The position numbers and the translations under genes were made by a program. Shown here piece by piece: positions 33,226 through 42,350 of a DNA stretch of 64,000 nucleotides. Numbering within the stretch: the first letter of the stretch is position 1; each line of letters starts with the position of its first letter. Below the pieces are notes generated by a model. That model saw only the letters and a program-made list of their open reading frames with translations. It did not search any database and had not been told where the DNA came from. The stretch covers positions 62,255 to 126,254 of the forward strand of contig FODP01000018.1 of the NCBI GenBank assembly GCA_900110395.1, given 5' to 3'. This DNA is from Rhodospirillales bacterium URHD0017. GTDB taxonomy: Bacteria > Pseudomonadota > Alphaproteobacteria > Reyranellales > Reyranellaceae.

Positions 33226-34170
33226 ATGATTGAGTTCCTCTCCCGCCGCCTCGCCGGCGCGCTGGTGACTCTCGCCCTTGCGACCGTCGTCGTCTTCGCC
33301 GTGGTCGAAGTCCTGCCCGGCGATCCGGCGCTGGTCATGCTGGGCACCGATGCGCGGCCCGACACCCTGGCGGCGATCCGCACCAAGTACGGCTTCGACC
33401 AGCCGCTGCTGACCCGCTACCTGCAATGGATCGGCGGGCTGCTGACTTTCAATCTCGGCAACAGCCACGCCTACGGCACTTCCGTCTCCAAGCTCATCGG
33501 CGACCGGCTGGTCGTCACTTTGCCGCTCGGCGCCATGGCCTTGTTCTGGGCGACACTGGTCGCCATTCCACTCGGCGTGTTCGCCGCCTGGAAGCACCGC
33601 CGGCCGGGCGACTGGGGCGTCATGGGTTTCACCCAGATCGGCATCTCGGTGCCGAACTTCTGGTTCGGCATCGTGCTGGTGCTGGCCTTCGCCGTGACCT
33701 GGCAATGGTTTCCCGCCGGCGGCTTTCCGGGCTGGCAGGAGCCCGTGAAATCGGTGCACGCGCTGATCCTGCCGGCTCTGTCCCTGTCCCTGGGTGAGAT
33801 CGCCATCCTGACCCGCGTCACCCGCTCGGCCATGCTCGACACCCTGCGCGAAGACTATGTCCGCACCGCGCGCGCCAAGGGCGCCACGGAAAGCACCGTG
33901 CTGTTCAAGCATGCCCTGCGCAACGCCCTGATCCCGGTGACGACGGTGGCCGGTCTCATTGCCGGTTTCCTGGTGGCGGGTGCCGTCATCATCGAAAGCG
34001 TTTTCCGCCTGCCCGGCGTCGGCCAGCTCGTCTACGATTCGATCAACAACCGCGACTTGGTCGTGATCAAGAACGTGGTCATCCTGTTCACCATCCTGGT
34101 GCTCACGGTCAACCTCCTGGTCGATCTCGCCTATGCGCTGCTCGATCCGCGGCCGCGTGTGCGGGCATGA
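33226..34170 (+). CDS. Peptide ABC transporter permease, DppB-like
   Basis: 314 aa, about six membrane helices. The N-terminal LSRRLAGALVTLALATVVVFAVVEVLPGDPALVMLG is typical of DppB. DYVRTARAKGATESTVLFKHALRNALIPVTT is the EAA cytoplasmic loop contacting the ATPase. PGVGQLVYDSINNRDLVVI closes the family. Its stop overlaps the next permease start by 4 nt. Confidence 0.93.
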   Translation: MIEFLSRRLAGALVTLALATVVVFAVVEVLPGDPALVMLGTDARPDTLAAIRTKYGFDQPLLTRYLQWIGGLLTFNLGNSHAYGTSVSKLIGDRLVVTLPLGAMALFWATLVAIPLGVFAAWKHRRPGDWGVMGFTQIGISVPNFWFGIVLVLAFAVTWQWFPAGGFPGWQEPVKSVHALILPALSLSLGEIAILTRVTRSAMLDTLREDYVRTARAKGATESTVLFKHALRNALIPVTTVAGLIAGFLVAGAVIIESVFRLPGVGQLVYDSINNRDLVVIKNVVILFTILVLTVNLLVDLAYALLDPRPRVRA

Positions 34171-35009
34171 ACGGCTTCCTCGCCCGCGCGTCGCGCCATG
34201 TCGGCTTCGAGATCGGTGCCGTCCTGCTGCTGCTGCTCGTCGGCACCGCGCTGGCCTCGCTGTTCTGGACGCCCCATCCGATCGATGCGCTCAACATGCG
34301 CGCCAAGCTGATGCCGTCGTCGGCCGCCTATCCGCTGGGCACCGACCATCTCGGCCGCGACGTGCTCTCGCGCATCATGGTGGGGGCGCAGACCTCGATC
34401 ACCGTCGGCCTGATCGCCGTCGCCATCGGTCTCACGATCGGCGTCGCGCTCGGCGCCTGGGCCGCGGCCCGCGGCGGCTGGGTCGACGAGGCGCTATCGC
34501 GCACCTCGGACCTGATCTTCGCTTTTCCCGCCGTGCTGATCGCGATCCTGATCACCTCGGTGCTGGGCGCCAGCGCCCAGAACGCAATCCTGGCCATCGC
34601 CATCTTCAACATCCCGGTGTTCGCCCGCGTCACCCGCGGCGCCGCGCTCGCCATGTGGAGCCGCGATTTCATCCGGGCGGCGACGGCGATGGGCCAGGGC
34701 CCGCTCGGCATCACCCTGCGCCACGTGCTGCCCAACATCGCCAGCGTCCTGATCGTTCAGGCGACCATCCAGTTCGCCGTCGCCATCCTGGCCGAGGCGG
34801 GGTTGTCCTATCTCGGCCTCGGCGCCCAGCCGCCGGTGCCCTCCTGGGGCCGCATGCTGCGCGACGCCCAGACCTACATCTTCCAGGCGCCCGAGCTCGC
34901 CGTCTGGCCGGGGTTGGCCATCGCATTAGCGGTGCTGGGCCTCAACATGCTGGGTGACGGCCTGCGCGACCTTCTGGACCCGCGCCTGCGCCTGCTGCGT
35001 GTCGGATGA
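34167..35009 (+). CDS. Peptide ABC transporter permease, DppC-like
   Basis: 280 aa. PLGTDHLGRDVLSRIMVGAQTSITVGL is the DppC signature, DFIRAATAMGQGPLGITLRHVLPNIASVL is the EAA loop, and SYLGLGAQPPVPSWGRMLRDAQ is the conserved C-terminal region. It forms the channel with the 33226 gene. No DppD/F ATPase follows; instead, a 4-nt overlap leads into a small DUF5993 gene. Confidence 0.93.
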   Translation: MNGFLARASRHVGFEIGAVLLLLLVGTALASLFWTPHPIDALNMRAKLMPSSAAYPLGTDHLGRDVLSRIMVGAQTSITVGLIAVAIGLTIGVALGAWAAARGGWVDEALSRTSDLIFAFPAVLIAILITSVLGASAQNAILAIAIFNIPVFARVTRGAALAMWSRDFIRAATAMGQGPLGITLRHVLPNIASVLIVQATIQFAVAILAEAGLSYLGLGAQPPVPSWGRMLRDAQTYIFQAPELAVWPGLAIALAVLGLNMLGDGLRDLLDPRLRLLRVG

Positions 35010-35161
35010 CGGCGCTGATCCTCCTGCTGATGGGTGTCGCCATGGTCGTGGCGGTCCGCGGACAACGCGGCATCGCCATCGGCCTGTTCGGCGTGAGCTT
35101 CGTGCTGGCGGCCCTGTGGTTGAATTACCACATCGTCGACGTCCTCAACCTGTCGCTCTAG
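35006..35161 (+). CDS. DUF5993 small membrane protein
   Basis: 51 aa: two hydrophobic helices (LILLLMGVAMVVAV and IGLFGVSFVLAALWL) joined by RGQRG, ending NYHIVDVLNLSL. The RG(Q/R)R turn and the H..D.L.LS(L/F) end match DUF5993 proteins, which usually sit next to DsbB-like genes, as here. The ATG at 35006 overlaps the permease stop (ATGA). Role unknown; a helper of the DsbB-like protein is possible. Confidence 0.72.
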   Translation: MTALILLLMGVAMVVAVRGQRGIAIGLFGVSFVLAALWLNYHIVDVLNLSL

Positions 35162-35170
35162 GTCTGGCCG

Positions 35171-35731
35171 ATGGCATCCCTCGTTCGACTCGGCAATGCG
35201 GTGGGCGCGATGGGGATCGCCATCGTCCTCCTCGTGGCCTTCGGCATGCAGTTCGTGCTGCAGGAGCTGCCCTGTCCCCTGTGCCTCCTGCAACGCGTCG
35301 CCCTGGTGCTGTGCGGCTTCGGCTTCCTGCTCAACCTGCGCTTCGGCGTCCAGCCCCTGCACTATGGGCTGACGATCCTCGCCGCCCTGTACGGTGCCGC
35401 GGCCGCCGGCCGCCAGGTGCTGCTGCACATCGTGCCCGGCACCGGGGCCTATGGTTCGGCGCTGTTGGGCCTGCATCTCTACACCTGGTCGCTGATCCTG
35501 TTCGTTGCCGTGATCGCTGGCGTCGCGGTGCTGATGATCATGGGTGGCCGGCCGGACCACGACCGCAGCGACCATCAGACGGCGCTGCGTTTTCGCGGCT
35601 TAAGTCGCTTCGCCGCCTGGCTGCTGATCGCAGTCACACTCGCCGATGCCCTCAACAGCTTCGTGCTCTGCGGCCCGGTGGACTGCGCTCCCGATCCCAC
35701 GGGCTATTGGATCGCGAAGTACCTGCCGTAA
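35171..35731 (+). CDS. Disulfide bond formation protein, DsbB family
   Basis: 186 aa, four to five membrane helices. C35-P-L-C38 in LPCPLCLLQR is the quinone-coupled redox pair of DsbB. A second pair, C167 and C172 (VLCGPVDCAPDP), lies after the last helix and not clearly in the loop between helices 3 and 4, so the electron path may differ from E. coli DsbB. It reoxidises a periplasmic thiol oxidase. It follows the DUF5993 gene by 9 nt. Confidence 0.87.
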   Translation: MASLVRLGNAVGAMGIAIVLLVAFGMQFVLQELPCPLCLLQRVALVLCGFGFLLNLRFGVQPLHYGLTILAALYGAAAAGRQVLLHIVPGTGAYGSALLGLHLYTWSLILFVAVIAGVAVLMIMGGRPDHDRSDHQTALRFRGLSRFAAWLLIAVTLADALNSFVLCGPVDCAPDPTGYWIAKYLP

Positions 35732-35768
35732 TCGGCTATAGTGGCGACGTCACTGGAGGGAGAGCCTG

Positions 35769-36251
35769 GTGTCCAATCCCAGTCGTACGTCGCGCCGGGT
35801 CCTGCTGGCCGGCGCGGCCATTGCCTTGGCCGGCAACGCCCGCGCCCAACCGTCGGACGATCCCGCCCAGCTGCTCGCCCTCATGGAGCGTTATGCCGCC
35901 GGGCTGCGCTGGGGCGCAGCCGACGCCCTCGTGGCGCTCTACACGTCCGACGGCGTCTTCATTCGCGATGACCTGCCCGCCGCCAGCGGCACCGAAGCGC
36001 TGCGCGCCGCCTACCGGCAGGTGTTCGCCACCCTGAAGGTCGATCTCGCCTTCGAGATCAAGGAAACCGAGGTGGCGGGCGACATGGCCTGGTTGCGGGC
36101 CACCAGCAAGGGTCGCGTCAGGACCGTGGCCAGCGGCGCCGATGCAACGGAAGCGTTCAACATCGTCGCCATCTTCCGGCGCACCACGGCGGGCTGGAAG
36201 ATCCGCTGCCTCATATACAACGCCAGCAGGGGAACGGGCACACCGCAGTAA
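35769..36251 (+). CDS. Secreted NTF2/SnoaL-like (DUF4440-type) protein
   Basis: 160 aa. Twin-arginine-like signal SRRVLLAGAAIALAGNARA. The mature part, ALMERYAAGLRWGAADALVALYTSDGVFIRDDLPAASGTEALRAAYRQVF, has the cone-shaped NTF2 pattern. No catalytic residues can be named. The start is GTG at 35769 with GGAGGGAGAG upstream, and a TATAGT box at 35737-35742 may be its -10. Confidence 0.78.
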   Translation: MSNPSRTSRRVLLAGAAIALAGNARAQPSDDPAQLLALMERYAAGLRWGAADALVALYTSDGVFIRDDLPAASGTEALRAAYRQVFATLKVDLAFEIKETEVAGDMAWLRATSKGRVRTVASGADATEAFNIVAIFRRTTAGWKIRCLIYNASRGTGTPQ

Positions 36252-36255
36252 GACG

Positions 36256-37104
36256 ATGTCCGACGAACGCTACACCGTCATCCTGGGCGACCGGCGCTAC
36301 GCCATCCATCGCAAGTGGGCGAAGCTGCCGGCGGGCGAGAGCTTCGGTTTCCTGTCCGACCTGATGGTGGACGGGGAAGGCCGCGTGCACGTCGCCCAGC
36401 GCGGCACCGATCGGCCGGTCCTGGTGTTCGACCGCGACGGCAGGCTTTCAGCCAGCTGGGGCGAAGGCGTGCTGGCCGAGCCGCACTACATCAATGCGGC
36501 GGCCGACGGCTCGATCCTGGTCGCCGACCGCGATGCCCATCAGGTGCTGCGCTTCGACGGCAACGGCAAGCTCGTGCAGGCGCTGGGCAAGCGGCACTGG
36601 CCGTCGCTCGATGCGCCGTTCAACCATCCGACGGCGGCGGCGCAGGCACCGGACGGCGAGATCTACGTCGCCGACGGCTATGGCAATTCCAGCGTCCATC
36701 GCTTTGCCGCCGACGGCACGTTGATCGCGACCTGGGGCGGACCCGGCGCAGGGCCCGGCGCCTTCACCACGCCGCACGCCATCTGGGTCGACCGCTTCGG
36801 CAAGGTGCTGGTGGGTGACCGCGAGAACAACCGCGTGCAGGTGTTCGACCGGGCCGGCGCGTTCCTCGCCGAATGGGGCGACTTCTATCATCCCATGCAG
36901 ATCTGGGTCGACGACCGCGACTTGGTATTCGTCACCGACCAGATCCCGCGCATCAGCCTTTTGAGTGCCGACGGCAAGCTGATCGGCCGCTGCCGCGGCG
37001 CCATCAACGGCGCGCATGGAATCGCGGGCGATGCCCAGGGCAACCTCTATCTCGCCGAGCTGCCGCCGCAGGAAATCACCAAGCTGGAGCGACTGCATGA
37101 CTAG
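36256..37104 (+). CDS. NHL-repeat/SMP-30-like beta-propeller protein
   Basis: 282 aa, no signal peptide. Repeated blade motifs such as VDGEGRVHVAQRG, ADGSILVADRDAHQVLRFDGNGK, PDGEIYVADGYGNSSVHRFAADGT, DRFGKVLVGDRENNRVQVFDRAG and AQGNLYLAELPPQEITKLE. Resembles peptidylglycine lyase-like/NHL propellers; ligand unknown. The ATG at 36256 lies 4 nt after the previous stop. It overlaps the patatin gene by 8 nt. Confidence 0.83.
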   Translation: MSDERYTVILGDRRYAIHRKWAKLPAGESFGFLSDLMVDGEGRVHVAQRGTDRPVLVFDRDGRLSASWGEGVLAEPHYINAAADGSILVADRDAHQVLRFDGNGKLVQALGKRHWPSLDAPFNHPTAAAQAPDGEIYVADGYGNSSVHRFAADGTLIATWGGPGAGPGAFTTPHAIWVDRFGKVLVGDRENNRVQVFDRAGAFLAEWGDFYHPMQIWVDDRDLVFVTDQIPRISLLSADGKLIGRCRGAINGAHGIAGDAQGNLYLAELPPQEITKLERLHD

Positions 37105-38302
37105 GTTCGTCACATTCCTGCTGATGGCTGTCACGCTGGCGGTGACGGCCTGCTCTCACCCCGATCGCCTGCCGTCCGTGCCGCGCGCCGACACCACGCG
37201 CGCCCAGCCGCTTGGCATTGCCAATGCGCGATTCTTCGCCGACGGCGACGTCTCGCCGATAATCCAGGAGGGCTTCCGTTCCCTCGACCGCGAGATGGCG
37301 GCACTGAAGGCCGAGGGCAAGAACCCGACTCGGGCCAATCTGCCGGCGGCCTATTATCTCGCGGTCTCCGGTGGCGGCGACAACGGTGCGTTCGGCGCCG
37401 GCCTGCTGAACGGCTGGAGCGAGACCGGCACGCGGCCGGAATTCAGGATGGTCACGGGCGTCAGCACTGGCGCCCTGATCGCACCCTTCGCCTTCCTCGG
37501 GCCGCAGTACGATGCGGTCCTGCGCGAGGTCTACACGACCATGACGCCGGACCGGGTGTTCCGCGCCCGCGGGCTGAGCGCCGCCCTGTTCAACGACGCC
37601 ATGGCCGACACCTCGCCGCTCGCCGATATCATCGCCAAGTACGCCGATGAGAAGATGTTCGCCGCCATCGCCCGTGAGTGCAACGAAGGCCGCCTGCTGC
37701 TGATCGGCACCACCGACCTCGATGCCCAGCGGCCGGTGATCTGGAACATCGGCGCGCTGGCGGCCAGCGGCAAGCCCGGGGCGCTGCAGCTCTTTCACCA
37801 GATCCTGCGCGCCTCGGCGGCGATCCCGGGCCTCTTCCAGCCGGTGATGATCGACGTCGAACTCGACGGCAAGAAATACCAGGAGATGCATGTCGACGGC
37901 GGGACCATCGCCCAGCTCTTCCTCTATCCGCCGGCGCTGGAGGTCGGCCGGCTGATGAAGCGCAAGCGCGTCGCCTACATCATTCGCAATGCACGCCTCG
38001 ACCCCGACTACGCCATGGCTGAGCGTCAGACGGTGACCATCGCCGGCCGGGCCATCAACACCATGCTGGCGGCGAGCGGCCATAACGACGTCCTGCGCAC
38101 CTACTTCACCAGCCAGCGCGACGGCGTCGACTACAACCTCGCCTACATAGGGTCCGATTTCACGCTCGAGAAGAAGGGCGAATTCGAGCAGGCCTACATG
38201 CAGGCGCTCTACCAGTACGGCTACGATCAGGCCAAGGCCGGCCGCGAATGGCACAAGCTGCCGCCCGGCTTCGCTCAGCAATCCGCCTCGCCAAAGAACT
38301 AG
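37097..38302 (+). CDS. Patatin-like phospholipase lipoprotein
   Basis: 401 aa. Lipobox VTAC with Cys19. SGGGDNGAFGAGLLNGW is the oxyanion glycine loop, GVSTGAL contains nucleophile Ser123 (GxSxG), and VDGG has Asp267, completing the Ser-Asp dyad. It probably hydrolyses phospholipids at the periplasmic membrane face. It is convergent with the TauE gene (4-nt overlap). Confidence 0.9.
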   Translation: MTRFVTFLLMAVTLAVTACSHPDRLPSVPRADTTRAQPLGIANARFFADGDVSPIIQEGFRSLDREMAALKAEGKNPTRANLPAAYYLAVSGGGDNGAFGAGLLNGWSETGTRPEFRMVTGVSTGALIAPFAFLGPQYDAVLREVYTTMTPDRVFRARGLSAALFNDAMADTSPLADIIAKYADEKMFAAIARECNEGRLLLIGTTDLDAQRPVIWNIGALAASGKPGALQLFHQILRASAAIPGLFQPVMIDVELDGKKYQEMHVDGGTIAQLFLYPPALEVGRLMKRKRVAYIIRNARLDPDYAMAERQTVTIAGRAINTMLAASGHNDVLRTYFTSQRDGVDYNLAYIGSDFTLEKKGEFEQAYMQALYQYGYDQAKAGREWHKLPPGFAQQSASPKN

Positions 38303-39153
38303 GGCGAGGCTGCTCGGCGTTTCCGGAAGAAGACGAACAACAGGTAGATATCGATCAGGATCGTGATGACCATCACGCTGTAGGCCCACGGGCTTGCCAT
38401 GAGATGGAGGTCGACCAGCACCCGCGACAGCCCGAAGCCGACGACCCAGGCATCGAAGCTCATGCAGATGCGGCGGAACGTTTCGGCGTCGAGGTGGCGG
38501 ATGACATAGGCGCCCAGCGGGATGCCGATGAGCACGCTGGGCACGATCGCCACAAGGAGGCTCAAGCTCTCGCTGACGAACAGGCCGAGATAGAAGTAGA
38601 CGATCGCGGTCAGGCTCGACTCGGTGACGCGGATCAGGGCCAGACCGGCGCGGAACTCGTTTTTGACCAGGCCCTGGTTGTTGAAGAGGATCGCGAGCGG
38701 CGGGCCCGAGATCGTCGTGACGGAATACAGGACGCCCAGCCCCATGCCGAAGGGCAGGCCGAACAGGCGCTCCGACCGGATCGGCCTGCGCCGGCCGGCT
38801 GCCTGGACCAGGATGAGAGGCAGAATGACCACATAGGTGAGAAGCTTGGCCCAGTCGGGATGAAGTGAGGTCAGAAGATAGGCGCCGATGGCGATGCCGG
38901 GCATCAGCCCGATGAGAATGGGAAGCACCCTTCGCCATACGGCCGCAACACTGTCGCGATTGATGAATAGGACATAGAGGTTGATGAAGACCTCGACCAC
39001 GACCACGGCGGGATTGAGGATGCGCCCGGCATAGAAGACGAGGGCGATCGGCACGGTGAGCGAGGAAAACCCATAGCCAAGGGCGCCGTTGACGAAGGCC
39101 GCGAACAACGTGATCCCGGCGAGGACGATCACAACGGTGTCGAGCGCAGGCAC
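38299..39153 (-). CDS. TauE/SafE family sulfite exporter-like membrane protein
   Basis: 284 aa, eight hydrophobic helices. FAAFVNGALGYGFSSLTVPIALVFY at the N-terminus and GVLYSVTTISGPPLAILFNNQGLVKNEFRA in the middle are the two TauE half-repeats. It exports anions such as sulfite or organosulfonates in the family generally; substrate unknown here. The start is GTG at 39153, but AGGGAG abuts it directly, so an upstream start or a second GTG at 39132 is possible. Confidence 0.85.
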   Translation of the reverse strand: MPALDTVVIVLAGITLFAAFVNGALGYGFSSLTVPIALVFYAGRILNPAVVVVEVFINLYVLFINRDSVAAVWRRVLPILIGLMPGIAIGAYLLTSLHPDWAKLLTYVVILPLILVQAAGRRRPIRSERLFGLPFGMGLGVLYSVTTISGPPLAILFNNQGLVKNEFRAGLALIRVTESSLTAIVYFYLGLFVSESLSLLVAIVPSVLIGIPLGAYVIRHLDAETFRRICMSFDAWVVGFGLSRVLVDLHLMASPWAYSVMVITILIDIYLLFVFFRKRRAASP

Positions 39154-39327
39154 CTCCCTAGATCCCCCGTCCTTCCGAGCGAGCAGGCGCGACCAGGCAC
39201 GACATGTGCAAGGCAAAATCTCCTTCCGCTATCCGACTATGGCGGATGCAGCGTGCGCCGCACGACGTCCATGGACTCTCGCACGGGCGCGATGGAAACT
39301 TCCAGCCAATCGAGGGGTGGAGTTGAC

Positions 39328-39510
39328 ATGGACAAGGCAACGATCGAGCTGCTGGCACGCCGCGCCGGGCTGGCCAAGGCGCTGGCCGAATTCCCCGACG
39401 ACGTCGCCGCGGCGGCCAAGCAGGCGTCCGACGTCATGAGCAAGATCAAGCAGCCGACCGATCCGGCCGCCGAGCCGTGGCCGCCGATGAAGGCGGGGAG
39501 GGGGCTATGA
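39328..39510 (+). CDS. Small hypothetical protein coupled to amidase
   Basis: 60 aa. An N-terminal helix (KATIELLARRAGLAKALAEFPDDVAAAAKQASDVM) followed by a Pro-rich tail PTDPAAEPWPPMKAGRGL. GAGGGGTGGAG precedes the ATG. Its stop overlaps the amidase start (ATGA), so it is co-translated. The helix-plus-PxxEPxxPM shape is like GatC, the small subunit of the amidotransferase complex, so a GatC-like partner of the amidase is plausible but unproven. Confidence 0.65.
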   Translation: MDKATIELLARRAGLAKALAEFPDDVAAAAKQASDVMSKIKQPTDPAAEPWPPMKAGRGL

Positions 39511-40916
39511 GGGATGGTCCCGTAGGCGAGCTGCATTGGCTCAGCGTCGCCGAAGCCGCCCAGGCCATTGCCGACAAGGAGCTGTCGCCGGTCGACTTGA
39601 TGAAGGCGCTGCTCGAGCGCGTGGCCGCGCTCGATCCCAGGCTCAACGCCTTCATCCGGCTCGATGGCGAAGCGGCGATGGCGGCCGCGAAGGCTGCCGA
39701 AGCGGAAGCCGTCGCCGGTCGCCTGCGTGGGCCGCTGCATGGCGTGCCGGTCGGCATCAAGGACATCATCAATGTCGCTGGCCTGCCCACGACCTGCCAT
39801 TCGAAGATCCTCGACGGCAACGTCGCCAAGGCCGACGCCGTGTGCGTGCAGAAGCTGCGCGGCGCGGGCGCCATCGTCATGGGCAAGCTGTCGACGCACG
39901 AGTTCGCGATCGGCGGGCCGAGCTTCGACCTGCCGTGGCCGCCGGCGCGCAATCCGTGGAACACCGACCATCATCCCGGCGGTTCGTCGTCGGGTTCGGG
40001 GTCAGGCGTGGCCGCCGGCCTGTTTCCGATGGCGCTGGGCACCGACACCGGCGGCAGCGTGCGCAATCCCGCGAGCTGCTGCGGCATCGTCGGGCTGAAG
40101 CCGACCTATGGGCTGGTGTCGCGCCGCGGCGTCTATCCGCTCTCCTTCACGCTCGACCATATCGGGCCGATGACGCGGACCGTCGCCGACAATGCGCTGA
40201 TGCTGCAGGCGATTGCCGGTCACGACGCCCTCGATCCCGGAAGTGCCGCCTCGGTAAACGGCCACTATGCCGCCAACCTCGATCGCGGCGTGCGTGACTT
40301 GCGCATCGGCTTCGTGCGCCATTTCCACGAAGTCGACACGCCGGCCGAGGCCGAGGTCACGGCGGCCCTGAACCATATCGCGCGCGCCTTGCAGATGGAG
40401 GGCGCCGAGGTGCGCGACATCCGCCTGCCGACCCTCACCGAGTTCGGCGCGGTCAACCGCGTCATCCTGCAAAGCGAGGCCTGGGCGGTCCACGGTCCGT
40501 GGCTGCGCGAGCGGCCGGGCGACTACGGCCAGCTGTCGCGCCGCCGCCTGATGGCCGGCGCCTTCATGAACGCCGGCGACTACGTCCAGGCGCAGCGCCG
40601 CCGGCTGGAGATGATCGCCGAGGTCGAGGCGGCCTTCCGCCAGGTCGACGTGCTCCTGTGCGCGAGCTCGATGGACCCGCCCTGCCGCATCGACCGCCCG
40701 GCCGATATCGACCGCACCTATCCGCGACAGGCGCGCACGCCGTTCAACGTCACCGGCCATCCCGCGCTCGCCATGCTGTCCGGGCTGTCGGTCGACGGCC
40801 TGCCCTTGTCGGTGCAGTTCGTCGGCCGTTACTTCGAGGAAAGCACCCTGTTCCAGGTGGCGCGCGCCTGGGAGCACTCGGCGGGGACGGACAAGAAACA
40901 CCCGCCGATCGTGTGA
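39507..40916 (+). CDS. Amidase signature family hydrolase (GatA-like)
   Basis: 469 aa. The Ser-cisSer-Lys triad is visible: Lys85 in GVPVGIKDIINVAG, cis-Ser160 in HPGGSSSGSGSG, and nucleophile Ser184 in GTDTGGSVRNPAS. C-terminal RTPFNVTGHPALAMLSGLSVDGLPLSVQFVG is typical. It hydrolyses amides; substrate unknown. The start at 39507 is chosen because it overlaps the preceding small gene and lies within the family's usual N-terminus. Confidence 0.9.
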   Translation: MRDGPVGELHWLSVAEAAQAIADKELSPVDLMKALLERVAALDPRLNAFIRLDGEAAMAAAKAAEAEAVAGRLRGPLHGVPVGIKDIINVAGLPTTCHSKILDGNVAKADAVCVQKLRGAGAIVMGKLSTHEFAIGGPSFDLPWPPARNPWNTDHHPGGSSSGSGSGVAAGLFPMALGTDTGGSVRNPASCCGIVGLKPTYGLVSRRGVYPLSFTLDHIGPMTRTVADNALMLQAIAGHDALDPGSAASVNGHYAANLDRGVRDLRIGFVRHFHEVDTPAEAEVTAALNHIARALQMEGAEVRDIRLPTLTEFGAVNRVILQSEAWAVHGPWLRERPGDYGQLSRRRLMAGAFMNAGDYVQAQRRRLEMIAEVEAAFRQVDVLLCASSMDPPCRIDRPADIDRTYPRQARTPFNVTGHPALAMLSGLSVDGLPLSVQFVGRYFEESTLFQVARAWEHSAGTDKKHPPIV

Positions 40917-40999
40917 AAGAGAAAACAAATTCGTTGAATTAGTTCTTGTCGTCCGAGGCTGCCTTGTCGGCCGGCCCGGCAAGGGCAAGATTGCAGGCC

Positions 41000-42346
41000 A
41001 TGAGCTCCAAACGCCAACTGCGGCTCGGCGCCTTCATGCGCCCGGTCAGCATCCACACCGCCGCCTGGCGCTATCCCGGCGGCACGCCGGACGCCAACTT
41101 CAATCTCAAAGCGCTGATCCGCTACGCCCAGACCCTGGAGCGCGGCAAGTTCGACGCCTTCTTCATGGCCGATCACCTGGCCGTGCTGAACATGCCCATG
41201 GAGGCGCTGAAGCGCAGCGCCACGGTGACCTCGTTCGATCCGCTGACCTTGCTGCCGGCGCTCGCCCAGCACACCCGGCACCTCGGCCTGATCGCCACCG
41301 CCTCGACCACCTTCGAGCCCGCCTACACCATCGCCCGCCGCTTCGCCTCGCTCGACCACATCTCCGAGGGCCGCGCCGGCTGGAACCTGGTCACGACCTC
41401 CAATCCCGACGCGGCGCTGAACTTCGGCATGGACGAGCAGATGGAGCATGCCGAGCGCTATGCCCGCGCCCGCGAGTTCTTCGACGTCGTCACCGGTCTC
41501 TGGGATTCATGGGCCGACGACGCCTTCGTCCGCGACGTCGAGCAGGGCGTCTACTTCGATCCGGCCAAGCTCCACGTGCTGAACCACAAGGGCAAGTACC
41601 TGAAGGTGCGCGGGCCCTTGAACATCGCCCGGCCCATCCAGGGCTGGCCGGTGATGGTGCAGGCCGGCGCCTCGGATGACGGCCGCCAGCTCGCCGCCGA
41701 GACCGCCGAGATGGTGTTCGCCGCCGGCGGCCCGATCGAGGCCGGCCGCGCCTTCTATGCCGACGTGAAGGGCCGCGCGGCGAAGGCCGGGCGCAACCCC
41801 GATCACATAAAGATCCTGCCCGGCGCCTTCACCATCATCGGCTCCTCGCTCGACGAGGCGAAGGAGAAGCGCGCCAGGCTCGACAGCCTGGTGAGCTACG
41901 AGAGCGGCATCGCGGCGCTGTCGATCGCCGTCGGCCAGGATGCGCGCAAGTTCGATCCCGACGGGCCGTTGCCGGAGATCCCCGAGACCAACCAGAGCAA
42001 GAGCGGCCGCGAGCGGGTGATCGCCCTTTCCAAGCGCGAGAACCTGACGGTGCGCCAGATCGCCGGTCGTCTGGGCGGCTATGGCGGGCTTGCCATGATG
42101 GGTACGCCCAGGATGATCGCCGACCAGATGGAGGAATGGCTGACCACCGGCGCCTCCGACGGCTTCAACGTGATGTTCCCCTACCTGCCGGGCGGGCTCG
42201 ACGATTTCGTCAATCTGGTCGTGCCCGAGCTGCAGCGCCGCGGGATCTTCCGCACCGAGTACGAGGGCAAGACCCTGCGCGAGAATCTCGGCCTGCCGCG
42301 GCCGGAGAACCGGTTCTTTTCGGCGACGGCGAAGGCTGCGGAGTAG
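41000..42346 (+). CDS. LLM-class flavin-dependent monooxygenase (NtaA/SnaA/DszA family)
   Basis: 448 aa, luciferase-like TIM barrel. LRLGAFMRPVSIHTAAWRYP at the N-terminus, KFDAFFMADHLAV, GLIATASTTFEPAYTIARRFASLDHISEGRAGWNLVTTSN (family hallmark), MVQAGASDDGRQLAAETAEMVFA, and C-terminal DGFNVMFPYLPGGLDDFV. Uses FMNH2 from a separate reductase to oxygenate N- or S-containing compounds such as chelators or sulfones. The ATG at 41000 is preferred to 40946. Confidence 0.9.
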   Translation: MSSKRQLRLGAFMRPVSIHTAAWRYPGGTPDANFNLKALIRYAQTLERGKFDAFFMADHLAVLNMPMEALKRSATVTSFDPLTLLPALAQHTRHLGLIATASTTFEPAYTIARRFASLDHISEGRAGWNLVTTSNPDAALNFGMDEQMEHAERYARAREFFDVVTGLWDSWADDAFVRDVEQGVYFDPAKLHVLNHKGKYLKVRGPLNIARPIQGWPVMVQAGASDDGRQLAAETAEMVFAAGGPIEAGRAFYADVKGRAAKAGRNPDHIKILPGAFTIIGSSLDEAKEKRARLDSLVSYESGIAALSIAVGQDARKFDPDGPLPEIPETNQSKSGRERVIALSKRENLTVRQIAGRLGGYGGLAMMGTPRMIADQMEEWLTTGASDGFNVMFPYLPGGLDDFVNLVVPELQRRGIFRTEYEGKTLRENLGLPRPENRFFSATAKAAE

Positions 42347-42350
42347 TCGC

